64,000 nucleotides of DNA from an uncultured Clostridium sp. (GTDB taxonomy: Bacteria; Bacillota; Clostridia; TANB77; CAG-508): positions 1 through 64,000 of the forward strand of contig USEX01000003.1 in assembly GCA_900553755.1 (NCBI GenBank). Direction: 5' to 3'. A model generated the notes under the pieces. The model was not told the origin of the DNA and did no database searches. It saw only the letters and a program-made list of their open reading frames with translations. Below are positions 8,324 through 17,513 of this stretch, piece by piece. Within the stretch, counting starts at the first letter, position 1; the number at the start of each line of letters is the position of its first letter. The position numbers and the translations under genes were made by a program.

Positions 8324-11278
8324 TTATTCAAATAAACTTAGTATCTCTTCTTTTGATAATTTATTTATAAATGTTTGCTTTGTAGATAACATTGTATCTA
8401 TTAGTGTTTCTTTTCTTTTTTGTAATTCATATATTTTTTCTTCAATTGAATCTTTGGTTATTAGCTTATAAACTTGTACATTTCTTTTCTGTCCAATCCT
8501 GTATGTTCTATCTGTTGCCTGGTTTTCAGCAGATAAATTCCACCAAGGGTCGTAATGTATTACCATATCTGCACTTGTTAGATTAAGTCCTGTTCCTCCC
8601 GCTTTTAGTGAAATCAAGAAAACTTTAATTTCGTCATTCTTATTAAACTCATCTACCAAATCCATTCTCTCGCTTACTTTAGTTTGACCTGTTAATTTCA
8701 AATATTTTATGTTCTGATTTTTTAATTCTTTCTCAATAATGTCAAACATTGATGTATAACCAGAAAACAATAATGTTTTATGGTCAGAGTTTATGGCATC
8801 TCTTAAAATTTCCAAACACTGATTTAGCTTGCCGCTTTCGCCTTTATATTTATCTATAAACAAACTTGGGTGGCAACATATTTGTCTTAATCTTGTAAGC
8901 AGTGCTAGTATTTTAATCTGACTTTTCTCTATACCATTTTCTTTTATCTCATCTTCAACATTTTTCTTTGCTCTTGCTAGATAAGCCATATATATTTCTT
9001 TTTGTTCTTCAGTCATTTGGCTATTTAATACAGTAACCGTTTTATCTGGCAACTCTGTTAGAACTTCTTTCTTTATTCTTCTTAAAACAAATGGATTTAT
9101 TAGCCTTTTTAGTTTTTTCATTGCTTCTTGATCATTGTCTTTTATTATAGGGGTTTCATATAATTCTTTAAATTTCTTATAAGAAAATAAGTATCCAGGC
9201 ATTATAAAATCAAAGATAGACCATAATTCAGCTAATGAATTTTCTATAGGTGTTCCTGTTAAAGCGTATTTTGTTTCTGCTTTTATTTCTTTAATCGTTT
9301 TCGCATTTTGAGTATTATTATTTTTTATATATTGTGCTTCATCTGCAACTATATATTTAAACTCGTAATTATATTTTTTATACTCTTCTATGTCTCTTTT
9401 TAATAATTCATATGATGTGATTATTACATTATAATCTAGTATTTCCTTTATCTGTTTTTGTCTTTCTTCTAATGTGCCATGTATTACAAGTGAGCTAATT
9501 CCACTTGTAAATTTGTTTATTTCACTTTGCCAATTCAACGAAAGCGAGCTTGGGCAAACAATTAATGTTTGTTTTGGATTATTATTGTTTTCAATATATG
9601 TTGCAATCACACTCAATATTTGAATTGTTTTTCCTAATCCCATATCATCTGCTAAAATTCCGCCTATTCCGTATTCATCCAATGCTGTCAACCAGTTAAA
9701 TCCAATTATTTGATATTCTCTTAATGATGCTTTCAAATATTTTGACATAGGTTTATTTAATTCTACCTTTGTTTTTGTTAGCCCTCCAACAAATTCCTTA
9801 TAACTTGCATCTCTATTTGCATTTATAAATTCGTTTTTCTCCAAAACTTTTTCCAAATAAAATGACCTGTATATAGGCAATTTTATTCTATTATCCTTTA
9901 TTTTTGAATAATCTATATCTATGTCTTTTGTTATGTTCTGAATGAACTCTATATTTTCATTTTCTTCTAAATTTATAAAGCTTCCATCCTTTAATCTATG
10001 GAATTTTCTTTTCAATTTATACTTTCGCATTATCTCTTGTAATTCTTTTGTATCAAAGTTTAAATTACTTAAATCTATATCTATTAAATTATTCTCTATC
10101 TTTACTCCTACAGAAACTCTTTGCTCTTTTTTTATCTGCTTCTCTTTAAATTTGTCCGTTGCAAGAACTTCAAAGTTCTGCATATACATTTCTATATCTT
10201 TAGATAAAAAATCATAAATTCTATTTTCATCTGCTAGTATCAGCCTGCTGTTCTTTTGATCATACATGAATCCACTCTTTAACAACATATCCACTAATTT
10301 AGATTCTTTTACTCCATTTCTTGGAATGTTGATATTTTGCTCTATATCTAGCGGATTTATTTCTACATCATCATACACAAACCTTATATCTGCAATTATA
10401 TAATTTTTTTCATTATAATCTAAAAACATTTTAGCGTATAACTCAGCTGGTATATATTGCTTTATTTCTTGATATTCCTTATCATCTATTTTTATGTTTT
10501 TCTTTATATATGGTTCAACTGTTGCAAAAAAATTCGGTAATTCTTTTTGTGGTAAAACTATTTCATTTATAAAGTTTTTTCTATATATTTCAAGCATCTC
10601 TAATACTGTTTTATCATATTGCTTGCTGCATCTGTATATTTTTTTATCCAATAATACATATGTGTATTTTCTTCCTTCAAAAATTTTATAATTTGATTCT
10701 TTTATATTTGTAGTTATAGCAAATTCTTTTTCACCTTTTTTATTCAAAAAGAATTCAATATTAGGCTCTTTTTCCACAAATTCTACAGATATTGAAGATT
10801 TTTCATCTTCCATTATAGCTGTTTTGTTTTTTAGTACCTCAAATAACTCATCTATTCCCGTATTAGATATTAATATACAATCTTCTCCTAATCTTTTGGT
10901 ATAATATTCATAATCATTTGAAGCTTCATTTGAGTATTTTATTATTTCTGCATATTTTAATATATAATCTAACAAAGCTCTATATTCTGGTGCAAACGCT
11001 TCCTTTGTATGTATAAACTCTAATTTGCTACCATATTTGTAATTTTCCCTTTTTAAGAATCTATCATAAAATTCTGGGAGGCTTTTTACTTTATATAACT
11101 GCGTTTCGCCTATTTTTATTTGTATTTTTAATGTGTTATTAAATTTGTTATACACTATTTTCGGCTCTATTTTTAAATTTCCTGCGCTTTTTAATTTTTC
11201 TTGTTTATCTTCATCATTTGTAATATTTTTAAATGTTTTTATCAATTGATTAAAGGCTCTATATATGGAACTAGGCAT
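8324..11278 (-). CDS. SNF2-family DEAD/H helicase-like ATPase
   Basis: 984 residues. The C-terminal half is a complete SNF2 motor: Walker A in DDMGLGKTIQ, Walker B DEAQ, LTGTPIENS (motif III region), then helicase C with SLKAGGTGLNLT and the arginine-finger motif DRTYRIGQ. The N-terminal half (about 450 residues) resembles the bacterial SNF2-associated region and has no zinc SWIM cysteines. Such proteins (HepA/RapA-like, YqhH/YwqA types) remodel RNA polymerase or DNA-protein complexes; the exact role here is unknown. Start at 11278 is chosen because AAAGGAG sits eight bases upstream; an upstream start at 11302 lacks one. Confidence 0.9.
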   Translation of the reverse strand: MPSSIYRAFNQLIKTFKNITNDEDKQEKLKSAGNLKIEPKIVYNKFNNTLKIQIKIGETQLYKVKSLPEFYDRFLKRENYKYGSKLEFIHTKEAFAPEYRALLDYILKYAEIIKYSNEASNDYEYYTKRLGEDCILISNTGIDELFEVLKNKTAIMEDEKSSISVEFVEKEPNIEFFLNKKGEKEFAITTNIKESNYKIFEGRKYTYVLLDKKIYRCSKQYDKTVLEMLEIYRKNFINEIVLPQKELPNFFATVEPYIKKNIKIDDKEYQEIKQYIPAELYAKMFLDYNEKNYIIADIRFVYDDVEINPLDIEQNINIPRNGVKESKLVDMLLKSGFMYDQKNSRLILADENRIYDFLSKDIEMYMQNFEVLATDKFKEKQIKKEQRVSVGVKIENNLIDIDLSNLNFDTKELQEIMRKYKLKRKFHRLKDGSFINLEENENIEFIQNITKDIDIDYSKIKDNRIKLPIYRSFYLEKVLEKNEFINANRDASYKEFVGGLTKTKVELNKPMSKYLKASLREYQIIGFNWLTALDEYGIGGILADDMGLGKTIQILSVIATYIENNNNPKQTLIVCPSSLSLNWQSEINKFTSGISSLVIHGTLEERQKQIKEILDYNVIITSYELLKRDIEEYKKYNYEFKYIVADEAQYIKNNNTQNAKTIKEIKAETKYALTGTPIENSLAELWSIFDFIMPGYLFSYKKFKELYETPIIKDNDQEAMKKLKRLINPFVLRRIKKEVLTELPDKTVTVLNSQMTEEQKEIYMAYLARAKKNVEDEIKENGIEKSQIKILALLTRLRQICCHPSLFIDKYKGESGKLNQCLEILRDAINSDHKTLLFSGYTSMFDIIEKELKNQNIKYLKLTGQTKVSERMDLVDEFNKNDEIKVFLISLKAGGTGLNLTSADMVIHYDPWWNLSAENQATDRTYRIGQKRNVQVYKLITKDSIEEKIYELQKRKETLIDTMLSTKQTFINKLSKEEILSLFE

Positions 11279-11372
11279 CAAAAACTCTCCTTTTAATCGC
11301 AAATTTTAATATGCTTTACTAATGTTCTATTATACAATATCTGTTATGGTTTTGCAACCACTATTCATCTAA

Positions 11373-11406
11373 AAAAAGACCTAGCTTTTGCAAGCTAAGC
11401 CTTTTT
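11373..11406 (-). terminator. Terminator after the small Cys-rich membrane protein
   Basis: A 15-bp hairpin (11373-11387 with 11392-11406, TTGC loop). The two imperfect pairs become G-U wobbles only in minus-strand RNA, so the structure belongs to the minus-strand transcript ending at 11418. Confidence 0.8.
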
Positions 11407-11417
11407 ATTCCGTAATT

Positions 11418-11663
11418 CTAACAGTAGTTTCTTTCTTTTTTGCATATTTTATAAATTATTGTTATTACTAATATTATTCCAAGCACTATTGCTAGAACTA
11501 TTACTGCTGCTAATGCTGCCAATATAGTTTCGCTTATAGCTGCTCCTATTATAGCTCCTATTACTCCGAAGAATAAAACTGCTAATATCGCTATTATTAA
11601 TGCAAAACAATTTCTTTTCTTGCAACATTTTTTCTCAAAGTAGCAATTTTCTTGTGGCTCCAT
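11418..11663 (-). CDS. Small two-helix membrane protein with Cys-rich ends
   Basis: 81 residues, unrecognised. The first 20 residues hold five Cys/Lys-rich positions (CYFEKKCCKKRNC), followed by two long Ile/Ala/Val helices (about 22-72) and a basic Cys-containing tail. The glycine/alanine pattern GAIIGAAIS could form tight helix packing. The start is the ATG at 11663 with AGGAGGTG eight bases upstream; a GTG three codons earlier overlaps that site. It lies downstream of the Zn/Cd ATPase, so a metal-related role is possible but only by location. Confidence 0.7.
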   Translation of the reverse strand: MEPQENCYFEKKCCKKRNCFALIIAILAVLFFGVIGAIIGAAISETILAALAAVIVLAIVLGIILVITIIYKICKKERNYC

Positions 11664-11737
11664 AGAAGTCACCTCCTATATAACATCTCTTGTGATGTTA
11701 TATTATATACTATGTTTTTTAGACATTTTTTGACACA

Positions 11738-13834
11738 TTATTTTGATAATATTCTAATTGCATTTAATACTGTAATAAGTGTTGCTCCTACATCTGCAAA
11801 AACCGCTTCCCACATATTTGCAATTCCAAATATGCTTAATACCAACACTAATATTTTTATTCCTATTGAGAAAGTTAAATTTTGTTTTATTATTCTACTT
11901 GTCTTTTTAGAAATATTAATAGCCTCATTTATTTTTTCTATTGCATCAGTCATTATTACAACATCAGAAGCTTCAATGGCCACTTGAGACCCAACTCCGC
12001 CCATTGATATTCCAATATCAGATAATGCTAGTACTGGTGAATCGTTTATTCCGTCTCCTACAAATGCTACCTTTGCATTCGGTTCTTTATATTTGGCAAT
12101 TTCTTTTTCTAATTTTGTATATTTATCGTTTGGCAACATTTCTGCTTTATATTCTTTTATTCCTAATTCTTCTGCTATTTTCGAAGCTACTTCTTTGTTG
12201 TCACCTGTAAACATTTTTGTTACTATACCTTTTTCATTTAATTTTGCTATTGCTTCTTTAGTTCCTTCTTTTATTTCATCTTTTAAATAAATACTACCTG
12301 CTAATTCTTCATCTATTTTTACATATATTTTTGTGCTATCCACTTTTTCAGTTTCTTTACCAACTAAACTGCTATTGCCAACCAAAATTGTTTTTCCATC
12401 TATTACATATTTGATACCTTTTCCTGCAATTTCCTCATAATTACTTACTCTAGATTTATCTGCATTTATATTAAAATGACCAACTATTGATTTTGCAATA
12501 GGATGGTTTGAAAAGCTTTCTCCTAAAACTGCAAATTCTAACACTTCATCTTTTGTAAAATTATTTGTAGATAGTTCTACTTTATCTATTACGAATTCGC
12601 CTTTTGTTAAAGTTCCAGTTTTATCAAAAACAATTTCTTTTATATCTTTTATTCCATCTAAATAGTCACTACCTTTTATTAATATTCCTTCTTTAGATGA
12701 TTTTCCTATTCCAGAAAAATAGCATAGTGGTACAGATATTGCAATAGCGCATGGGCATGATATTACTAGGAATATTAAAGCTCTATATATACTTCCATTT
12801 TCTGTTCCATATGGCACATTAGATATTAATGGTAAAAAGATTGCAACCAATGCTGCTATTCCTAAAACTATTGGTGTATATATTTTAGCTGCTTTATTTA
12901 CAAAAGTTTCTGTTTTGGCTTTTTTATCTGTTGCATTTTCTACTAATTCTAGTATTTTGCTTACAGTACTATTTTCGTATTTTTCTGTAACTTTTATTTC
13001 TAGTAGTCCTTCTAGAACAACGCTTCCAGAAAGCACTTCAGATTCTTCGCTTACATCTTGAGGTTTAGATTCTCCTGTTAATGATGCAGTATTTAAGCTA
13101 GCATTTCCTTTTACTACAATTCCATCTAGTGGTATTTTTTCGCCTTGTTTTACAACAACAATATCACCAATTTCAACATCTGCTGGGCTAACCACTTTTA
13201 TATCATTATCTGTTTTTAAGTTTGCATATTCTGGCTTTATATCCATTAAATCAGAAATTGATTTTCTTGTTTTATTTATAGCTTTTTCTTCTAGAATTTT
13301 GCCTATTTCATATAAAACAATTACCATAAGGCCTTCTGAATGCTTACCTACTAGATATGCACCTATACAAGATATTGTAATTAATAAATTTTCATTTATT
13401 GTTTTACTCTTGAATAAGAATTTTATTGCATTTTTTGTTGTTCTATATAGCAATATTGCATATCCTAAAATTATTAAGATTATTGATAATACTTTTGGCA
13501 TTGGAAGATATAATCCTACAACCGCAACTATAGTTCCTATCACCAATCTTAATATGTGTAATAAAAATTTAGATTTATTTTCATTTTGTTTTTTCTCATT
13601 TTTTAAATCTTTTATTTTGTCTTCTGCACTAATTAATTCTACATCTGGTTCTAATGATTTTACAAGTTTTTCTACTTTTTCTCTTGATACCGTATCTGTT
13701 TCATAGCTTAGTTTCTGTTTTGCAAAATTAACAGATGCATTTTCTATTCCTTTTACTTTACCTAGTTCTACTTGAATTTTATTTGCACAGTTTGCACAAT
13801 CTAATCCAACTATATCGTATTCGTATTTTTTCAT
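11738..13834 (-). CDS. Zn/Cd/Pb-exporting P1B-type ATPase
   Basis: 698-residue heavy-metal efflux ATPase (CadA/ZntA type). Seen: N-terminal HMA domain with the CANC metal-binding pair (residues 14-17), six or more membrane helices, the transport-site CPC within SCPCAIAIS, phosphorylation site DKTGTLT, and the hinge GDGINDSPVLA. The CPC plus downstream helix pattern and the partner ArsR repressor favour Zn2+/Cd2+/Pb2+ over Cu+. It follows its repressor by 14 bp in one operon, and its start has AAGGAG upstream. Expression should rise when the repressor binds Zn or Cd. Confidence 0.93.
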   Translation of the reverse strand: MKKYEYDIVGLDCANCANKIQVELGKVKGIENASVNFAKQKLSYETDTVSREKVEKLVKSLEPDVELISAEDKIKDLKNEKKQNENKSKFLLHILRLVIGTIVAVVGLYLPMPKVLSIILIILGYAILLYRTTKNAIKFLFKSKTINENLLITISCIGAYLVGKHSEGLMVIVLYEIGKILEEKAINKTRKSISDLMDIKPEYANLKTDNDIKVVSPADVEIGDIVVVKQGEKIPLDGIVVKGNASLNTASLTGESKPQDVSEESEVLSGSVVLEGLLEIKVTEKYENSTVSKILELVENATDKKAKTETFVNKAAKIYTPIVLGIAALVAIFLPLISNVPYGTENGSIYRALIFLVISCPCAIAISVPLCYFSGIGKSSKEGILIKGSDYLDGIKDIKEIVFDKTGTLTKGEFVIDKVELSTNNFTKDEVLEFAVLGESFSNHPIAKSIVGHFNINADKSRVSNYEEIAGKGIKYVIDGKTILVGNSSLVGKETEKVDSTKIYVKIDEELAGSIYLKDEIKEGTKEAIAKLNEKGIVTKMFTGDNKEVASKIAEELGIKEYKAEMLPNDKYTKLEKEIAKYKEPNAKVAFVGDGINDSPVLALSDIGISMGGVGSQVAIEASDVVIMTDAIEKINEAINISKKTSRIIKQNLTFSIGIKILVLVLSIFGIANMWEAVFADVGATLITVLNAIRILSK

Positions 13835-13848
13835 TCTACTCTCCTTCT

Positions 13849-14208
13849 TTAATTTTCTTCTATATGCTCTTTGCCAATTTCAAAAATTTCTTTTACATGT
13901 TCATCATCTAAGCTATAATACACAGCTTTACCATCTTTCCTTATTTTAACTAATTTTGCTTGCTTTAAAACTCTTAATTGGTGTGATATGGCAGATGGTG
14001 TTGAACTTGTAATTGCAGCTATTTCTGATACATTTAATTCATCTTGCAACAATGCCGCTATAATTTTCATTCTTGTAGAATCACCAAAAACTTTAAAGCT
14101 TTCTGCTACATCGAATATTAATTCATCATCTGGCATAATATTTTTTATTTTATTTACTTTTTCTAAGTTAATACTTAGCTGTTCAACATTCTCTTCAATA
14201 TTTTCCAT
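13849..14208 (-). CDS. ArsR/SmtB-family metal-sensing repressor (Zn-type)
   Basis: 119-residue winged-helix repressor that represses the adjoining efflux ATPase until metal binds. Seen: a recognition helix region SSTPSAISHQLRVLKQ and a C-terminal helix reading D-x-H-x10-H-x-x-E, exactly the alpha5 Zn site of SmtB/CzrA. The CadC alpha3 ELCVCDL cysteines are absent (ELNVSEI here), so Zn (or Co) rather than Cd/Pb thiol sensing is predicted. Start at 14208 (MENIEEN) is preferred: AAAGGAG lies five bases upstream; an ATG at 14223 sits in the operator. First gene of the operon. Confidence 0.92.
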   Translation of the reverse strand: MENIEENVEQLSINLEKVNKIKNIMPDDELIFDVAESFKVFGDSTRMKIIAALLQDELNVSEIAAITSSTPSAISHQLRVLKQAKLVKIRKDGKAVYYSLDDEHVKEIFEIGKEHIEEN

Positions 14209-14221
14209 TTTCGCTCCTTTC

Positions 14222-14241
14222 ATTTGAATATTTGTTCATAT
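14222..14241 (-). promoter_or_regulatory. SmtB/CzrA-type operator of the Zn/Cd efflux operon
   Basis: Imperfect inverted repeat reading ATATGAACAAATATTCAAAT on the minus strand, matching the TGAACA-N-ATTCA-like operator known for Zn-sensing ArsR proteins. It overlaps the expected transcription start, just downstream of the -10 box. Confidence 0.8.
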
Positions 14242-14245
14242 GTTT

Positions 14246-14275
14246 ATTATATGTTTTATGATACAATTTTGTCAA
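14246..14275 (-). promoter_or_regulatory. Sigma-A promoter of the arsR-ATPase operon
   Basis: Consensus TTGACA (14270-14275) and consensus TATAAT (14246-14251) with an 18-bp spacer on the minus strand. The strength fits a promoter that is kept off by the repressor. Confidence 0.85.
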
Positions 14276-14332
14276 TAGATTTTTATATCTTTTTTAACAA
14301 AAAAAACTTATGTCTGCTAATATTTAAAACTA

Positions 14333-14361
14333 TTGTAATATCTCTCTTTCTGTGGTAAAAT
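14333..14361 (+). promoter_or_regulatory. Sigma-A promoter of tyrS
   Basis: TTGTAA (14333-14338), 17-bp spacer, TAAAAT (14356-14361). The leader is only about 25 bases, so no T-box fits between promoter and gene. Confidence 0.65.
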
Positions 14362-14393
14362 GTAAATTATATTTGATAATTGGAGGAGATTAA

Positions 14394-15614
14394 ATGGAAA
14401 AAGTTAATGTTTTTGACGTTTTAGAAGAACGTGGATATATAGAGCAAATGACTCATCCTGATGAAATAAAAAAATTATTTGGAGAAAAATCTGTTTCTTT
14501 TTATATTGGAATAGACCCTACTGCAGATAGTTTGCACGTAGGTCACTTTGTTTCATTAATGGTTGCTGGTCATATGCAAAGATGTGGTCATAAACCCATT
14601 ATATTAGTTGGTGGAGGAACTGCTGTTATTGGCGACCCATCTGGAAAAACAGATATGCGTAAGATGCTTTCAAGAGAAACTATAGACAATAATGTTAAAT
14701 GTATAAAAAAGCAAATTGAAAAATTTGTTAGCTTTGAAGGAGAAAATGCAGCAATTATAGTTAATAATGCAGATTGGCTACTTGATTTAAAATATGTTGA
14801 TTTCATGCGTGAAATTGGTTCTCTATTTTCAGTAAATAAAATGCTTTCTGCTGAATGCTATAAAACAAGAATGGAAAATGGTTTAACATTCTTTGAGCTT
14901 GGTTATATGCTTATGCAATCTTACGACTTTTTACATTTATATAATGAATATGGATGTAAACTAGAGATGGGCGGAAACGACCAATGGTCTAATATAATCG
15001 GTGGAGTTGAGCTAATTAGAAAAATTGGAAAAGATGATTCTTATGGTTTAACATTTAAGCTTCTTACAACCAAAGAAGGCAAGAAAATGGGAAAAACAGA
15101 AAAAGGAGCATTATGGTTAGACCCAGAAAAAACTTCTCCATATGAATTTTACCAATATTGGAGAAATATAGAAGACGAAAGTGTAAAAAAGGTTCTTTGT
15201 CTTCTTACATATTTGCCAATGGAAAGAATTAATGAATTAACTTCTGTAAATGATGAAAGAATAAATGAAGCTAAAAAAGTAGCTGCTTATGAAATAACTA
15301 AGCTTGTTCATGGAGAAGAAGAAGCAACGAAAGCCGAAGCTGCAAGTAATGCTTTATTTGAAGGAAAAGGTAACTTGGAACATATACCAACAGTAAAATT
15401 ACAGAATTCAAATTGCAGCATATTAGATGCAATTATAGAATCTGGTATAGCTCCTTCAAAATCTCAAGCAAGAACTTTAATTAACCAGAATGGAATTTCT
15501 TTAAATGATAATGTAATTTCTGATGTTAATTACACTCTTTCGGATTATGATTTTAAAGAAGGATATGCAATATTAAAGAAAGGCAAAAAAATATTCTATA
15601 AATTAGAGAAATAA
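14394..15614 (+). CDS. tyrS: Tyrosine--tRNA ligase
   Basis: 406-residue class I aminoacyl-tRNA synthetase that charges tRNA-Tyr. Seen: the HIGH-equivalent HVGH (residues 48-51), tyrosine-pocket GGNDQWSNI, the KMSKS-equivalent KMGKT, and a C-terminal S4-like RNA-binding domain (about 340-400). Length is typical of bacterial TyrS. GGAGGAG lies five bases before the ATG. It is a single-gene unit reading away from the Zn/Cd operon and ends at a shared terminator with mnmA. A T-box, usual for tyrS in Firmicutes, is not seen. Confidence 0.98.
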   Translation: MEKVNVFDVLEERGYIEQMTHPDEIKKLFGEKSVSFYIGIDPTADSLHVGHFVSLMVAGHMQRCGHKPIILVGGGTAVIGDPSGKTDMRKMLSRETIDNNVKCIKKQIEKFVSFEGENAAIIVNNADWLLDLKYVDFMREIGSLFSVNKMLSAECYKTRMENGLTFFELGYMLMQSYDFLHLYNEYGCKLEMGGNDQWSNIIGGVELIRKIGKDDSYGLTFKLLTTKEGKKMGKTEKGALWLDPEKTSPYEFYQYWRNIEDESVKKVLCLLTYLPMERINELTSVNDERINEAKKVAAYEITKLVHGEEEATKAEAASNALFEGKGNLEHIPTVKLQNSNCSILDAIIESGIAPSKSQARTLINQNGISLNDNVISDVNYTLSDYDFKEGYAILKKGKKIFYKLEK

Positions 15615-15622
15615 TTCAATAG

Positions 15623-15663
15623 AAAAACACAAGTTGCTTAATTTAACAACTTGTGCTTTTTTT
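15623..15663. terminator. Bidirectional terminator between tyrS and mnmA
   Basis: CACAAGTTG (15628-15636) pairs with 15647-15655; a T run follows on the plus strand (15657-15663) and an A run precedes it (T run for the minus strand). It serves the convergent genes tyrS and mnmA. Confidence 0.85.
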
Positions 15664-16732
15664 ATAAAATAATTCCTCCACCGATCACTATATCCTCATC
15701 ATAAAAAACTGCTGATTGACCTGATGTAATTCGTGGTTGAGGTTCATCGAATATAACTTTTATTTCATTATCTGAAGCCATCTCTATAGTAGCAGGAGCC
15801 TCTTTATGTGAATATCTTGTTTTCACCAAAACATGCATCTTACCTTCTAATTTGTCTATTGCCAACAAATTTATATCTTTAACATACATTTCTTTTCTAT
15901 ATAATTCTTTCTCTTCTCCCACTATCAACTCATTTTTATTTATATTAAATCCAATTACAAACAATGGTACTGGATTTGAGATTCCCAATCCTTTACGCTG
16001 ACCTATTGTATATTTATAAAGCCCTGTATGTTTACCTAATATTTTGCCCTCTTTATTTACTATATTTCCTTCTTTTTCTTTTATATCTGAATTTTCTTGT
16101 AAAAATTTCTTATAATCACCATCTGGAACAAAGCATATATCTTCACTATCTGGTTTATTTGCTACCAACAAGTTGTTCTCTCTGGCAATTTGCCTTATAT
16201 CCTCTTTCGATTCATAATTGCCTAATGGAAATATTACCTTGTCCAATAGCTCTTTAGGAATAGTATATAAAACATAACTCTGGTCTTTCTGTAAATTTTT
16301 TGCTTTTTTTAATACATTTCTTTTATATTTTTCACTATATTCTATTTTTGCATAATGACCTGTTGCAATATATTCAATTTCTAATTCTTTAGCTTTATTA
16401 TACATTTCACCAAATTTTAGATATTTATTGCATTGTATACATGGATTTGGAGTTCTGCAATTTTTATATTCACAAATAAAATTATTTATTACTTTATCTT
16501 TAAACTCATCTTTGAAATTTAAAGTATAGTGTGGAATTCCAATTTTATCGCAAACTCTTTTTGCATCTGAGGCTGCATCTAAGCTGCAGCAAGCGGTTTG
16601 AACTGAGTCTGCACCTTCCCATAATTTCATAGTAATTCCCACTACATCATATCCCATATTTTCTAGTAATAGTGCTGATACAGAGCTATCTACTCCTCCA
16701 CTCATTCCTAATAAAACCTTCTTATTTTTCAT
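15662..16732 (-). CDS. mnmA: tRNA-specific 2-thiouridylase MnmA
   Basis: 356-residue enzyme that thiolates uridine-34 of Lys, Glu and Gln tRNAs using ATP and persulfide sulfur. Seen: N-terminal PP-loop SGGVDSSV (residues 10-17), the NPCIQCN pair with its catalytic Cys, DICFVPDGDY with the second catalytic Cys, and TIGQRKGLGI in the central domain. It is the last gene of the GT8-GT8-PlsC-PlsC-mnmA run and overlaps the preceding stop by 11 bp. The usual partner gene iscS/nifS is not next to it. Confidence 0.97.
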   Translation of the reverse strand: MKNKKVLLGMSGGVDSSVSALLLENMGYDVVGITMKLWEGADSVQTACCSLDAASDAKRVCDKIGIPHYTLNFKDEFKDKVINNFICEYKNCRTPNPCIQCNKYLKFGEMYNKAKELEIEYIATGHYAKIEYSEKYKRNVLKKAKNLQKDQSYVLYTIPKELLDKVIFPLGNYESKEDIRQIARENNLLVANKPDSEDICFVPDGDYKKFLQENSDIKEKEGNIVNKEGKILGKHTGLYKYTIGQRKGLGISNPVPLFVIGFNINKNELIVGEEKELYRKEMYVKDINLLAIDKLEGKMHVLVKTRYSHKEAPATIEMASDNEIKVIFDEPQPRITSGQSAVFYDEDIVIGGGIIL

Positions 16733-17513
16733 TAGAAAAATCCTCTTTCTTTAAATATTTTATTACTTCAATGTTACTATTTTTACTTCTGTTTACCATG
16801 CAATTATATATTTCATTTCTTAACTTTTGTTGTTGTTCTTTTATCGTTAACTCCTTATCCGTAAAAAATGGGCCATCAACATAAGATACAATTTTTACTT
16901 TATTTTTTTTTCTTCCATAGCTTTGATATGTATTAGTAATACAAAATGCTGGTACCTCCATCTTTACAGGGTATTTAAAAGATACCGATTTAAAAGGCCT
17001 TATTTTAGTATAATAAGGCCAGATGTGTGCTTCTGGATATATTGTAATAGATGAATGTGATTCTATTTTTTTATTTATCACATTTAAAAAATTTTCAGCT
17101 GCTACTTTATTCCCTGGTACTGGAATTGCACCTAGCATTTCTATTAACGTCTCCGCACCTTTTATAGATACGTTTTCCGGGTTTACTATAAAAAAATTCC
17201 TTTTGGGATAATTTGCCAAGCTTGGTATAAACGTATCTGCAAATGGTTGAGTATGGTTTGCATATATGAAATAGCCTGTATTTCTACACTTCTTAAATTT
17301 CTTTTTGCCAACAAATTTAATTCTAAATTTTATTTTTACATGTAAATATTTTATTGGCATACTGATAAAATTTTGCAAAACATAAGATGCTAAATTCCAT
17401 AAAATATTATGTTCATATTTATATTTTTCATCTATTACTCTAGGAATTATTTTTGCAGTCGAAAATTCATCATTCAACTCATCTTCATAGTATATTATCT
17501 TCTTTTCTTTCAT
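16722..17513 (-). CDS. PlsC-like lysophospholipid acyltransferase (variant motif)
   Basis: 263 residues with the 1-acylglycerol-3-phosphate acyltransferase fold. The catalytic pair lies in NHTQPFAD (H87, D93), which has five rather than four residues between His and Asp, and the FPEGTR block is replaced by YPEAHIWPY. Acyl transfer to a lysophospholipid or glycolipid at the inner membrane face is likely; the acceptor is unknown. The start overlaps the upstream PlsC-like stop (ATGA), so the two are translationally coupled. A second divergent acyltransferase beside two GT8 genes suggests a dedicated envelope-lipid pathway. Confidence 0.78.
   Translation of the reverse strand: MKEKKIIYYEDELNDEFSTAKIIPRVIDEKYKYEHNILWNLASYVLQNFISMPIKYLHVKIKFRIKFVGKKKFKKCRNTGYFIYANHTQPFADTFIPSLANYPKRNFFIVNPENVSIKGAETLIEMLGAIPVPGNKVAAENFLNVINKKIESHSSITIYPEAHIWPYYTKIRPFKSVSFKYPVKMEVPAFCITNTYQSYGRKKNKVKIVSYVDGPFFTDKELTIKEQQQKLRNEIYNCMVNRSKNSNIEVIKYLKKEDFSNEK

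Noticed and set aside
14276..14393. T-box riboswitch before tyrS
   Set aside because: A good promoter lies at 14333-14361, leaving only about 25 bases of leader; no specifier or T-box sequence is seen.
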